Below are positions 27,373 to 37,382 of a stretch of DNA of 64,000 bases, one piece after another. How positions within the stretch are numbered: position 1 is the stretch's first letter; the number at the start of each line of letters is the position of its first letter. The stretch is from Cytophagales bacterium (GTDB lineage Bacteria > Bacteroidota > Bacteroidia > Cytophagales > 172606-1), in contig JAUJMU010000017.1 in the NCBI GenBank assembly GCA_030446715.1, positions 26,418 to 90,417 of the forward strand, written 5' to 3'. The notes under the pieces were generated by a model, which saw only the letters and a program-made list of their open reading frames with translations, was not told the origin of the DNA and did no database searches. Made by a program: the position numbers and the translations under genes.

Positions 27373-29976
27373 ATGCCTGATCAGAAGTATTCTTCCCGCC
27401 CGCCCCGCTGGGCCGTAAAGTTGCTGGAACGAACCTGTCCGCCCCGGGACCGGGAGGAGGTGCAGGGCGACTTGCTGGAACTGTACGGCTACTGGGCCGA
27501 ACTGTACGGGGAAGGAGTGGCCCGCCGCAAATATGTGCTCAACGTGCTGGGGCTGCTGCCATCTTTTGCCCGTAAAAACCGCTACTCCCTTTCCCCCAAA
27601 CCCCTCCACACCGATATGCTGCGAAACTACTTTACCGTTGCGGTCCGGAACCTGCTGCGCCGGAAAACCTATACGGCCATCAACGTGGGCGGCCTCGCCC
27701 TGGGAATGACCACTACCGTGCTGCTGCTGCTCTGGGTGCAGGACGAACTGAGCTTTGACCGGTTTCACCGCAACGGGGAGCACATTTACCTCGTGGTGAG
27801 AGAGATTGACGTCAGCGGCAATCAGGTTACTTACGGCTACGCACCGGGGCCGGTGGCCGTGGCTGCAAGGCAGCAGGTGCCCGGCGTGGTGCAGGCAGTG
27901 CGCACCATTGAAAACACCGAAGTGGGCGTATTGGCGTACGGTGACAAGACATTTACCGGGGAGCAGTGCGGCTACGTAGACCCGGCATTTTTTACGCTGT
28001 TTAATTTTCCCGTTGTGAAGGGAAACGACAAGAACCCGTTTCCCACCAGGCAGTCCATCGTCATTACGCAGTCGGTAGCTGCCAGGTATTTCGGTGCGGC
28101 CGAGCCGCTTGGTAAAAACGTACTCGTGAACGGGAAGGACTACTATACCGTGACCGGCGTGATCAACGACATTCCGGCCAACTCGGATCTGCGGTTCGAC
28201 GTGTTTTTTCCCTTCGAGATCCTGCACAAAACCCGCTGGAAGAGCCCTGACGAAGACTGGGGGAATTCCGGCTTCAAGACCTACCTGCGGTTGCAGCCCG
28301 GCACCTCCCCGCAGGCGGTGGGCCAGCGGCTGACGGCCATCAACCGGGCTAACCTGCCCGACGCGGTCATGGCCTCAAAAATTACCACCAAACTCCAGCC
28401 CCTGCACCAGGTGCACCTGTACCATCCCGACGGGACCGAAGCCGGCATGCAAATGGTGCGCATTTTCGGCATTGTAGCCGTAGTGGTGCTGCTTATCGCC
28501 TGCGTAAACTACGTGAATCTTTCCACGGCCCAGGCCACGCAACGGGCGCGGGAGGTGGGTATCCGCAAGGTGGTGGGGGCAGGGCGCGGGCAGGTGTTCG
28601 GTCAGTTCATCGGCGAGTCGGCCCTGGTGTTCACCCTGGCGTTTTTGCTGGCGTGCCTGCTCATCCGGCTGCTGCTGCCCATGTACAACGAGTTGTCAGG
28701 CAAGCAGCTCACGCTAAGCGTAGAGAATACGCAGTTGTTCGTCAGCCTGGGAGTGACCCTGCTGGTCACCTTGCTGGTAGCCGGCGTCTACCCGGCGCTT
28801 CTCCTCTCGTCCTTCCAGCCCCTGCACGTGCTGAAGGGGAAACTGGTGGCGGGCAGGGGCGGAAGTTCATTCCGCAAGCTATTGGTTACCGGCCAGTTTA
28901 CCGCTTCGGTGGTGCTGATTGTGAGTACCCTCATCATCGGCCGGCAACTGGAGTACATGCGGGAAAAGGAACTGGGGTATCAGAAAGAGAACGTGTTCAC
29001 CTTCTGGATGCGGGGCGACATGGGCAAACACTACGAGAGCATCCGGTCCGAATTGCAGGCGCAGCCGGGAATTACCGGCGTGACGGCCTCTAACAGCAAC
29101 ATGCTCGACTTGCGCAACGACACGGGCGACACCGATTGGGACGGCAAAGACCCGGAGCGGATGTTTTCGGTGTATACGGCCAACGTGGAGTCCGATTTTC
29201 TGCCGTTTTTCAACCTGCAACTGTTGTCGGGCCAAGGTTTCAAGGGTGCTCAGGGAGATTCTGCGCAGTTTATCCTCAACGAAACAGCAGTGCGCCGGGC
29301 GGGCATTACCAATCCGGTCGGCAAGCGTTTCAAGCTCTGGCGCACTGAAGGCATCATCATCGGCGTGGTGCGCGATTTTCACTTCAAATCTATGCACCAG
29401 GCCATTGAGCCCATGGTGTTTTACCGGCATAAAGGTTGGCGGGGAAAACTGTACATCAAGACCACCGGCCGGGATGCGGCCCGGGCCATTGCCGCCACCG
29501 AAAAGCTCTGGAAGCGGTACAGCCCGGCTCACCCGTTCCAGTACAGCTTCCTGGACGACGAATACGACAAGTACTACAAGGCCGAGCAGCGCACGGGGGT
29601 ACTGTTCCGGTACTTCGCGGGGATAGCCATTTTCATCTCCTGCCTGGGGCTTTACGGGCTGGCCACTTACACGGCCCAGAAGCGCACCCGGGAAATCAGT
29701 ATCCGCAAAATATTGGGAGCCAGCGTTTCGGTCATTGTGGTGCTGCTTTCCCGGGAGTTCATCAAGCCCGTAGTCATTGCCCTGGCAGTAGCCGTGCCGC
29801 TTGCCTGGTATGCCGCCGGGGAGTGGCTGAGCAATTTTGCGTACAGCATTGACATGGAATGGTGGGTGTTTGGATTGGCGGGTGCACTATCACTCATGGT
29901 TGTGCTGTTTTCGGTGAGCTTCCAGTCCATCAAAGCCGCGCTGGCCAACCCGGCAGACTCGCTGCGGTCGGCGTAA
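27373..29976 (+). CDS. permease prefix domain 2-containing ABC transporter permease
   Basis: The 867-residue protein begins with the cytoplasmic prefix domain (PPRWAVKLLERTCPPRDREEVQGDLLELYGYW), which precedes the usual MLRNYFTVAVRNLLRRKTYT start of MacB-type permeases at about residue 83. Two periplasmic MacB-like domains and two sets of FtsX helices follow, the last ending FSVSFQSIKAALANPADSL. The prefix domain is typical of permeases encoded next to PadR genes. No nucleotide-binding subunit is encoded nearby. The transported substrate is unknown. Confidence 0.85.
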   Translation: MPDQKYSSRPPRWAVKLLERTCPPRDREEVQGDLLELYGYWAELYGEGVARRKYVLNVLGLLPSFARKNRYSLSPKPLHTDMLRNYFTVAVRNLLRRKTYTAINVGGLALGMTTTVLLLLWVQDELSFDRFHRNGEHIYLVVREIDVSGNQVTYGYAPGPVAVAARQQVPGVVQAVRTIENTEVGVLAYGDKTFTGEQCGYVDPAFFTLFNFPVVKGNDKNPFPTRQSIVITQSVAARYFGAAEPLGKNVLVNGKDYYTVTGVINDIPANSDLRFDVFFPFEILHKTRWKSPDEDWGNSGFKTYLRLQPGTSPQAVGQRLTAINRANLPDAVMASKITTKLQPLHQVHLYHPDGTEAGMQMVRIFGIVAVVVLLIACVNYVNLSTAQATQRAREVGIRKVVGAGRGQVFGQFIGESALVFTLAFLLACLLIRLLLPMYNELSGKQLTLSVENTQLFVSLGVTLLVTLLVAGVYPALLLSSFQPLHVLKGKLVAGRGGSSFRKLLVTGQFTASVVLIVSTLIIGRQLEYMREKELGYQKENVFTFWMRGDMGKHYESIRSELQAQPGITGVTASNSNMLDLRNDTGDTDWDGKDPERMFSVYTANVESDFLPFFNLQLLSGQGFKGAQGDSAQFILNETAVRRAGITNPVGKRFKLWRTEGIIIGVVRDFHFKSMHQAIEPMVFYRHKGWRGKLYIKTTGRDAARAIAATEKLWKRYSPAHPFQYSFLDDEYDKYYKAEQRTGVLFRYFAGIAIFISCLGLYGLATYTAQKRTREISIRKILGASVSVIVVLLSREFIKPVVIALAVAVPLAWYAAGEWLSNFAYSIDMEWWVFGLAGALSLMVVLFSVSFQSIKAALANPADSLRSA

Positions 29977-30014
29977 GCCCCTGATGGCTTACGCCCGGGT
30001 ACTCAATGCAACTG

Positions 30015-30032
30015 AAATAAGCCGGCTTATTT
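30015..30032. promoter_or_regulatory. 18-bp perfect palindrome between permease and the second PadR gene
   Basis: AAATAAGCCGGCTTATTT is perfectly self-complementary and lies 34 bp before the second PadR ATG. It could be the operator of this PadR protein. As the arms meet without a loop it is an unlikely terminator. Confidence 0.45.
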
Positions 30033-30065
30033 GTTTTACATTTATGAAGTAAATAAATTAGCCGC

Positions 30066-30404
30066 ATGAAAGGAACCTACCTGGGGGAGTTTGAGGAAAT
30101 CGTGCTGCTGGCGGTTTGCGTGCTGCACGAAGATGCCTACGGCGTTTCCATCACCGACGAAATCAACATCCGGACCGGCCGGCCGGCTCACCTCAGTGCG
30201 GTGCATACGGCCCTGTACCGGCTGGAGGAGAAGGGGCTTGTCTCGTCGGAACTTGGCGGTGCCACGCAGGCGCGGGGCGGCCGGCGCAAGCGGCTGTTCC
30301 GGGTGACGGCCGCCGGCAAAACGGCCCTCCGCGAAGCCCGCGAACTGCGCAACCAGTTTTGGAACCGCATTCCGGCAGTAGTATGGGAAGGAGGGGCAAT
30401 ATAA
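30066..30404 (+). CDS. PadR-family transcriptional regulator
   Basis: This 112-residue winged-helix protein is a paralogue of the one at 26979 and has the same length. It has LGEFEEIVLLAVCVLHEDAY, the helix ISIT-like VSITDEINIRTGRPAHLSAVHTALYRLEEKGL, and GGRRKRLFRVTAAGKTAL. It precedes the second prefix-domain permease by 64 bp and presumably represses it. The 18-bp palindrome upstream is the best candidate operator. Confidence 0.9.
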   Translation: MKGTYLGEFEEIVLLAVCVLHEDAYGVSITDEINIRTGRPAHLSAVHTALYRLEEKGLVSSELGGATQARGGRRKRLFRVTAAGKTALREARELRNQFWNRIPAVVWEGGAI

Positions 30405-30468
30405 TGCCACGCGGTATTACAACGGCTCTCAAGCTTGTGATGACCAGAGAACTAAAATGCTTTAAAAT

Positions 30469-33162
30469 ATGGAGCAGCCAGAAAAAACACCTCATGACCG
30501 CCCCCCGCGCCTTGCCGATGCCCTGCTCGAGCTCCTCTTCAACACCTACGAAGTGGAAGAGATACAGGGCGACCTCGCTGAGCTTTTCGGGCGGAGAACA
30601 GAAGACTACGGCCTGAAGCAGGCACGGCGGCTGTACTGGCTGGACGTGCTCCGGTTCCTGAATCCATTCGCCCGGAAAAGAAGAATTATTCAGCCTTACC
30701 CAACCCCTCCCCCCCTGGCTATGCTGCACAATTATCTCCTTACCGCCTCCCGGGAGGCCAGGAGGAACAAACTTTTTACGGGTATCAACCTGACCGGGCT
30801 GGGCACCGGCCTTGCCGCCTTTTTAGTGATTGTGCAGTTTGTGCTGTTCGAGAAAAGCTACGATACTTTTCACCAGAATGCAGAGGACATTTACCGGGTG
30901 CCGTTCAGCTGGGAGCCGCTGTCAGGGGGCAACCCCGATGAACTGTACGCCTCCAATGTACCCGCTTTCGGACCTGCCCTGGCCAGTGACTTTCCGGAGG
31001 TGGCAGCGTACACCCGGGTATTTCACATCCAAACGCTAGTGCCCTATTGCGTGCTTACCTACGTAAATAAGTCAGGCAACAAGGTTTCTTTCAACGAATC
31101 GCGGGGCTACTACGTTGAACCTGCTTTTCTCTCCATGTTCTCCTTCCCGCTGACCGAGGGTGATAAAGCTACTGCCCTCCGGGAGCCAAAGACTATAGTG
31201 CTTACCAGATCCGCCGCCACCCGGTACTTTGGCAGCGAAAATCCGGTTGGCAAAACCGTTGATATTCAGAATGAAGGTCCGAGTGGTGCGTACACGGTTA
31301 CGGGTATCATGGAAGATGTGCTGCGCAACTCCCACCTCCAGTTTGATTTCCTGCTCTCCTACGCGTCGCTGGGCACGGGCAGCGTTCAGAAAAGCTGGGT
31401 CTGGAGCCAGTTTTATACGTACGTCCAGCTCCGGCCGGGCACCAATCCAAAGGCACTGGAAGCAAAGTTGCCCGCCTTTCTGAAAAAGTATAACGGGGAG
31501 AAATGCGAATACGAAGTATTTTTACAGCCCCTGAAAGCCATTCACCTGACGTCCCATCTCCGTTACGAAACCTCCGTGAACGGGTCGGAGCGGACGGTCA
31601 ATTTTCTCCTGATCATGGCCGGGCTGATTCTGGTCATTGCGTGGGTCAATTACGTAAATCTTTCGTCGGCCCGTGCACTGGAAAGAGCCCGCGAAACCGG
31701 CGTCCGGAAGGCAATCGGGGCGGGACGTCCGGCGCTATTCGCGCAGTTTCTGGTGCAGGCGTTTCTGACCAACGGAATGGCGCTGCTGCTGGCAATGGTG
31801 CTGATCGTACTAGCCATTCCGCTTTACGTCAGCCGCGTTACGGGTGGCGTGGTTGATTTTTCCCTGTTCACCCGGGCCTCTTTCTGGCTGCCGGCCCTCG
31901 GCGCGTGGATAGCTGGTTCGCTGCTGTCGGGCATTTACCCGGCCATACTGCTGTCGTCCTACAAGCCGGTAGAGGCGCTGAAGGGCAAAATCAGGCATAC
32001 GGCCGGGGGGCTGTACACCAGAAAGCTGCTGGCCACTACGCAGTTTGCGGCATCCGTTGCGCTGGCTATTTTCACGGGGGTAGTGCTGTCTCAGTTTTAC
32101 TTTATGCGCCACCAGGACCTGGGCATCCGGCTGGAACAGACGCTGGTGCTGAGAACGCCGGGCGCCGCCGGACCGGGATCAGGCGGCAACCTGGACCATT
32201 TCCGGCAGGAGGTTACCAAACCGGCGGCCGTTCAGGGAGTTGCTTTCTCAACGGCGATCCCCGGCCGGGAAATTACCACCACGCGCGGCATGAGGCGGCG
32301 GAACAGTGAACAAAAAGGCAATACCAACGTTTTTCTGGTGGGGGTAGATGAAAAATACATCCCCTACTTCGGGCTCCAGTTGCTGGCGGGCAGAGGCTTT
32401 TCGGAAAATTCTGCCGCCACCGACAAAGGGCGTTCCGTAGTGTTGAATGAGCAGGCGCTGCAGATGGTGGGGCTGGAAAGTCCGGAAGCCGCCATCGGCG
32501 AAAAGGTACTGCTCAACGGCCGGCCGCCGGAGCTCACCATCACCGGGGTGATCAAAGATTACCACAACAAGTCGCTGGAGCACCCGATTGAACCCATTGT
32601 CCTGTATCCCGATTCCTTGGGAGAAGGCTACCTTTCGGTGCGGATACAGGTAAAGGATAATCTGCCGGCTACCCTCTCCGCAGTGGAAAAAGCCTACGCG
32701 AAAGCCTTTCCCGGCCAGCCCCTCGATTACTTTTTCCTTGATGATTTCTTCAATCAGCAGTACCAGCAGGAGGCCCGTAACGTGGAAGTGTTCACCTTAT
32801 TTGCGGTTCTGGCCATTCTCATTGCCTGCCTCGGCCTCATCGGCCTGACCACGTACGCCATTGCCGGCCGCACAAAGGAAATCGGGGTGCGGAAAGTACA
32901 CGGAGCCGATACATTTGCCGTTGCGCGGCTCCTGCTGAAAGACCTGATGCTGACCGTGCTGCTGGCCAACCTGATGGCGTGGCCTCTTTCGTGGTGGGTG
33001 GTCCGTTTCTGGCTGGAGCATTACGCTTTCCGCCTGCCGCTGAGTCCGGTGTACTTTCTGGTGCCGGGTGCCGCCGTATCGGTCATTGCCCTGCTTTCGG
33101 TGCTTTACCAGACACTGAAAGCCGCCCGGACCAGACCGGCTGCGTTTTTGAAGGAGGTTTGA
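30469..33162 (+). CDS. permease prefix domain 2-containing ABC transporter permease
   Basis: This 897-residue product has the same plan as the 27373-29976 gene: a prefix domain with EVEEIQGDLAELFGRRTEDY, a MLHNYLLTASREARRNKLFT permease start at about residue 85, and two MacB/FtsX halves. It has conserved helices such as LIACLGLIGLTTYAIAGRTKEIGVRKVHGA. The proteins are clearly homologous but not near-identical, so the duplication is old. It likely couples to an ATPase encoded elsewhere. Confidence 0.85.
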   Translation: MEQPEKTPHDRPPRLADALLELLFNTYEVEEIQGDLAELFGRRTEDYGLKQARRLYWLDVLRFLNPFARKRRIIQPYPTPPPLAMLHNYLLTASREARRNKLFTGINLTGLGTGLAAFLVIVQFVLFEKSYDTFHQNAEDIYRVPFSWEPLSGGNPDELYASNVPAFGPALASDFPEVAAYTRVFHIQTLVPYCVLTYVNKSGNKVSFNESRGYYVEPAFLSMFSFPLTEGDKATALREPKTIVLTRSAATRYFGSENPVGKTVDIQNEGPSGAYTVTGIMEDVLRNSHLQFDFLLSYASLGTGSVQKSWVWSQFYTYVQLRPGTNPKALEAKLPAFLKKYNGEKCEYEVFLQPLKAIHLTSHLRYETSVNGSERTVNFLLIMAGLILVIAWVNYVNLSSARALERARETGVRKAIGAGRPALFAQFLVQAFLTNGMALLLAMVLIVLAIPLYVSRVTGGVVDFSLFTRASFWLPALGAWIAGSLLSGIYPAILLSSYKPVEALKGKIRHTAGGLYTRKLLATTQFAASVALAIFTGVVLSQFYFMRHQDLGIRLEQTLVLRTPGAAGPGSGGNLDHFRQEVTKPAAVQGVAFSTAIPGREITTTRGMRRRNSEQKGNTNVFLVGVDEKYIPYFGLQLLAGRGFSENSAATDKGRSVVLNEQALQMVGLESPEAAIGEKVLLNGRPPELTITGVIKDYHNKSLEHPIEPIVLYPDSLGEGYLSVRIQVKDNLPATLSAVEKAYAKAFPGQPLDYFFLDDFFNQQYQQEARNVEVFTLFAVLAILIACLGLIGLTTYAIAGRTKEIGVRKVHGADTFAVARLLLKDLMLTVLLANLMAWPLSWWVVRFWLEHYAFRLPLSPVYFLVPGAAVSVIALLSVLYQTLKAARTRPAAFLKEV

Positions 33163-33594
33163 GAGGAAGGTTTGGCGGAAATGCAAGGGAGTGGGACTTA
33201 CGCAAAAAACCTTTGAAGCCGTTTGTGAGACACAAACGATGGTGTCTGTACCGTTATCAGTGTCTGGATGTCAGGCGAGAGCAAAAGAAACAAAAAGCAG
33301 TAACTTCTCCTGAAATCACAGGATTGCGCTGGCGCTATTGAATAGGAATGACAACAGGGCAATAGCGGCTTAAACACTTTACTTATCTTGTCACTGCTTC
33401 AGCGATAAGCTCATCAACTTAATGGTACTTAAAAGTCCTTCCCCAAATCTGGGCTGGAATGTATACGGCCTTTGTTCACTGCAGAGGCATTTGTTGAATT
33501 GACTGGTGATCTCCTTTGAGAATCCCGAATAGAAAAAATCTTATTCATCCATACATTCCCTGAAGCTATTTCATCGCTATAATCTTCAAACAGT
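33163..33594. other. gene-free stretch before the IS110 transposase, possible IS left end
   Basis: About 430 bp with no supported gene. The last 200-250 bp are more AT-rich and are probably the left non-coding end of the IS110 element. In IS110 proper this end encodes the structured bridge RNA that guides recombination. I can see short complementary stretches (for example GCGATAAGC/GCTCATC) but cannot fold it here. Confidence 0.35.
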
Positions 33595-35008
33595 ATGAGA
33601 AAGCAAGCCCCCGCCCTTCCAGTCGTTAATCCTCATGCCGCCGGCATTGATGTGGGCTCCCGCAGCCATGTGGTAGCGGTAGATCAAAACAAGGAAAATG
33701 TCCGGTCCTTTGGCGTGTACACCCAGGATCATGAGCAGCTTATTGTGCATCTGCGTGAGTATGGGATTACTTCCGTGGCTATGGAAAGCACCGGTAGCTA
33801 TGGAGCGAAAATGCTCCATTCGGCAAACGCTCTTCAATGCCTTGCAAGAAGCTGGATTTGAAATGCTATTGGCCGGCGGTAGCCAGACCAGGAATGTGCA
33901 AGGACGTAAAACCGATGTCATTGATTGTATGTGGATTCAAAAACTCCATGATAGACCGATGATGCGCAGCATCAGGTCTACTGGGCTTATTGTCAGGTAG
34001 TTTTCTGCTGAGCGATACCCTGCAGGAGTTTCGTACCTACTACTATCATCGCCAACACTTGATTGAACAGCTGGCTACCTATACGCATAAGATGCAGAAG
34101 TCGCTTCGGCTAATGAACATCAGGCTCGATGCAGCCATCCGTGACATTACCGGCAAATCCGGGCTTGCCATTATAGACGCAATTCTAGCGGGAAACCGGG
34201 ATCCGCATTACTTAGCCTCTTTGGTGGACGTACGAATGAAAAAATCAAAGAGGAAATCGCCCAATCCCTGCACGGCTGGTGGAGGCAGGAGTTGTTATTT
34301 GAATTGCAGGCAGCCCTGGATTTTTACAAGCTCTGCCAGAAAGCCCTGTTGGAGTGTGATAAGGTGATTGAACAGGCTTTACTAAGAGGTGCTCCAGAAG
34401 AGCCCGTTGCCGAACCAGCCCAGAAGCAAGAAAAGAAAATAAGAAAAAGAGCAGCAAGCATACCCCTGCTTTTAACGTTTCCGATTTTGCCTGGCAGTAC
34501 TTCCAAACCGATCTTTTTGCCATAGCAGGCATCAGTCACAGTACCGTTCTTTGCCTGTTGACTACCCTGGGAAAGGATATCCATAAGTTCGCATCCGCTA
34601 AAAGTTTTGCCAGCTGGCTGCGGTTGGTTCCCAACAATAAAATCAGTGGCGGGCGCATCATCAGTCATCGCACTCCCTCGGGTAAATCCTATATAGCTAC
34701 TGCCTTAAGGCAGGCAGCTAACTCGATTGGCAATCAAAAGAATCATGAGCGTACTCCTTTCTTTTAAAAGAATTGCCTGTAAAAAGGGCAGAGTGGCCGC
34801 CATAACTGCCACTGCCCGAAAGCTGGCCGTCATTATCTGGAATATGATTACGAAAGCCGAGCCCTATAAGAAAAGTCAGATTAAAGAAAATAACCAAAAA
34901 ACCAGGGAAGCCGGATTACGGCAAGTGCAAAGACGCATGGAGGCCTTGAACTTAAATCAGGATGAATTAACCAGATTGTTTTCAAAAGCTTCGTTGTCAA
35001 TTACTTAG
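33595..35008 (+). pseudogene. IS110-family transposase, multiply frameshifted
   Basis: The pieces lie in order in three frames. They include AGIDVGSRSHVVAVDQ (first RuvC-like acidic residue), VAMESTGSY (second), GRKTDVIDCMWIQKLH (third and fourth), the coiled-coil middle (RTYYYHRQHLIEQLATYTHKM), and the C-terminal Transposase_20 part GISHSTVLCLLTTLG ... SWLRLVPNNKISGG with the probable serine. At least four indels interrupt about 470 codons, so the transposase is inactive as given. The element inserted at or near the start of the Rpn-type gene that begins at 35013. Confidence 0.75.
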
Positions 35009-35012
35009 CTGC

Positions 35013-35608
35013 TTGTTGTATAGAAAAACGGATACTTCACTGGCCGACGGCTACGACAAGATACTCAAGGAGAACATAACCTCTTTGCTGCTTCCGCTGA
35101 CAGAGAAATATCTCAACATCAAAATCATTGATAGCCGCGAACTGAAGGACAAACTGCAAACCACCATTGAGAAGGAACCCGATTTCATCCGGATTGTGAG
35201 AACAGATACGGATGAAGAGTTCATCCTGCACCTGGAGTTTCAGACCCAGGATGAGGAAGGGATGATCTACCGCATGCAGGAATACTACGGCTTGCTGCGC
35301 CGCAAACATCAGTTAGTACGTTTAGTACGTTGCGCAAGTACATCAGGCAATTAGCTGTACTTGCCAGATTACGAAACTTAACCAAAGAAACACAAAAACA
35401 GATACAGGATATGGGACTTACCTACAATATTACTGAAGATTACCTCTATCAGGAAGGTTTGGCTAAAGGGGAGCAAAAAGGCCGGGAAGAAAAAAGGGTG
35501 CTGATTATGGAAATGCTGTTAGACAGAACACTAACAATTGAAAAAATTGCTGCATTAGCAAAAGTGTCAGCAGAATACGTCAGACAAATAGAAGAATTGA
35601 AAAAGTAA
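35013..35608 (+). pseudogene. Rpn/PD-(D/E)XK transposase-like nuclease remnant
   Basis: The first part (YDKILKENITSLLLPLTEKYLNIKI ... EPDFIRIVRTDTDEEFILHLEFQTQDE) is the N-terminal nuclease core of the Rpn/PD-(D/E)XK_2 family with the HLEFQ motif. The second part, in another frame, is the usual C-terminal tail with AEGLAKGEQKGREEKRVLIMEML and a Lys-rich end. The connecting 120 or so residues are missing around 35320, where TTAGTACG is duplicated, which points to a deletion between short repeats. The 5' end is probably also cut by the IS110 element. Confidence 0.65.
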
Positions 35609-35802
35609 AAAGCCCTCGCCTGACACCGTCCACGCCGGCTACCGGGCCGCGAACCAGTATAGCTGATGCGAGAGGCCACGGCGTCGGCTGCTCATGTTCC
35701 GGCAACTTTTGCGTATGTCCTGATACACCATTGTAGTTGCCCATTACTTTTTGAAAGCATCATCGTTGCAGGATTTACTTTAAACTTTCCGGGTCAACCT
35801 TT

Positions 35803-36984
35803 ATGATAAAGCCTGTCCTTGTATCTGCCTTCCTCCTGCCGGTGGTCCTGAGCCTTTCCCTGCCCGCCCTGGCGCACAGTGACATTCAGGTCGGGGCCGC
35901 CCGGATGGGAGAATACCTGCCGGCTCTCCGCAACCGGAAAGTGGGTATGGTGGTAAACCAGACCTCCCTGGTAAACGGCGTGCATCTGGTGGATACACTG
36001 TTGCGCAGCGGCATTTCCATCAAAGGCATTTTTGCGCCGGAGCACGGCTACCGCGGCGATGTGGAGCGGGGCAAGAAAATAACCACTGTCAAGGACGACG
36101 CCACCGGTATTCCGGTTTACTCCATTTACGGTTCCCGCAAGAAACCTTCAAAAGAAGACCTGCGCGGCGTAGAGGTGATGATTTTCGACATTCAGGACGT
36201 GGGCGTACGCTTTTTCACCTACATCTCGACCCTTCACTATGTGATGGAGGCCTGCGCCGAGAACGATATTCCCCTCCTGGTGCTCGACCGGCCCAATCCC
36301 ATCGGCTACTACGTGGATGGTCCGGTGCTCGACACCACCTTCCGGTCTTTTATCGGCATGCACCCGATTCCAGTGGTGCACGGCATGACCGTCGGTGAAT
36401 ACGCCCGGATGATCAACGGGGAGAAGTGGCTGGCCAACGGGGTGCAGTGTACGCTTTCAGTCGTTCAAGCCGCCGGGTACAGCCATTCAGCAAAGTATCA
36501 GGTGCCGGTGCCACCCTCGCCGAACCTGCCGGACATGAAGTCGGTTTATCTGTATCCTTCCATCTGCCTGTTTGAAGGGACCAATGTCAGCGAAGGGCGG
36601 GGCACGTTGAAGCCATTCCAGCAATTTGGCACACCCTTTTTCAAGGGTGGAAACGCTAAATTCGTTCCTAAATCCATACCCGCCATGAGCCAGAAGCCGG
36701 AGTACGAAGGGCAGGTTTGCCGGGGCTACGACCTGTCGGATACACCTGTGGAGGCACTACAGGCCATCCGTCAGTTGGAACTCAGGTATTTGCTGGAATT
36801 CTACCGCAAGGCTCCGGACAAGAGCCGCTACTTCGGAAAAACGTTCGACTTGCTGGCTGGTACGGATTTGCTCCGCAAACAGATCATCGCCGGCAAGACG
36901 GAGAGCCAGATCCGCACCAGCTGGCAGCCGGGACTGGGGAAGTTCCGGAAGGTAAGGGCGAAATACTTGCTGTATGGTGAGTAG
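35803..36984 (+). CDS. namZ: exo-beta-N-acetylmuramidase NamZ-like protein (DUF1343)
   Basis: The 393-residue product has a signal peptide (MIKPVLVSAFLLPVVLSLSLPALAHS) and the complete DUF1343 set of motifs: GIFAPEHGYRG, VMIFDIQDVGVRFFTYISTL, LLVLDRPNPIG, VPPSPNLPDM and YPSICLFEGTNVSEGRGT. Family members characterised in Bacteroidota release N-acetylmuramic acid from the non-reducing end of peptidoglycan fragments, so it likely acts in cell-wall recycling in the periplasm. It stands alone and is not obviously in an operon. Confidence 0.9.
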   Translation: MIKPVLVSAFLLPVVLSLSLPALAHSDIQVGAARMGEYLPALRNRKVGMVVNQTSLVNGVHLVDTLLRSGISIKGIFAPEHGYRGDVERGKKITTVKDDATGIPVYSIYGSRKKPSKEDLRGVEVMIFDIQDVGVRFFTYISTLHYVMEACAENDIPLLVLDRPNPIGYYVDGPVLDTTFRSFIGMHPIPVVHGMTVGEYARMINGEKWLANGVQCTLSVVQAAGYSHSAKYQVPVPPSPNLPDMKSVYLYPSICLFEGTNVSEGRGTLKPFQQFGTPFFKGGNAKFVPKSIPAMSQKPEYEGQVCRGYDLSDTPVEALQAIRQLELRYLLEFYRKAPDKSRYFGKTFDLLAGTDLLRKQIIAGKTESQIRTSWQPGLGKFRKVRAKYLLYGE

Positions 36985-37040
36985 ATGCGCAAAGAGGGAT
37001 TTCCTTTTGTCACCTGTAATGCGGGGAAGAAACCAGCACC

Positions 37041-37225
37041 TTATAAGCTCCTGGACTTTTTCAAAAAGATCCTGCCCGCTTTCAGTTGGAATCCCTCCTG
37101 CCCTTCCAGAGTAGCCCCTATCTCATCTGCATTTACAAAATAATAGTCGTTCTCTTTTAGAAATCTTTCGCAAAAGTGGTTTTGCCTGAACCATTGGCAC
37201 CTGCCACTATGATTACTTCTTTCAC
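37041..37225 (-). pseudogene. zeta-toxin-like P-loop ATPase, N-terminal remnant
   Basis: Reading from a GTG at 37225 gives KEVIIVAGANGSGKTTF, a Walker A motif of the zeta-toxin/UMP-kinase-like family. After one frameshift in a TTTT run it continues ERFLKENDYYFVNADEIGAT and GFQLKAGRIFLKK, then stops. Only about 60 of roughly 190 codons are present. A family B repeat begins 60 bp to the right. Confidence 0.6.
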
Positions 37226-37286
37226 TGAAAGGTGGTTGACACGTTTGTGTTACATCCGGCCGGATCAAACAACGCCCCGCTTAAGT

Positions 37287-37381
37287 AGTTGTTGGTTGTC
37301 AGTTGCTCGTTATTTAACAAATAACCGTCTTATAATCAAATCATTACGAAAAGACAAATGCCCTATACTTTTGCACGGATC
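37287..37381. repeat. dispersed intergenic repeat (family B, copy 2)
   Basis: It starts AGTTGTTGGTTGTCAGTTGC and ends TACTTTTGCACGGATCC, resembling 14789-14886 along its full length. It ends directly at the stop of the dcm gene on the other strand. Confidence 0.55.
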
Positions 37382-37382
37382 C

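Noticed and set aside
27106-28227. 373-aa minus ORF over the PadR and permease genes
   Set aside because: Crosses two convincing plus-strand genes; no motif of its own.
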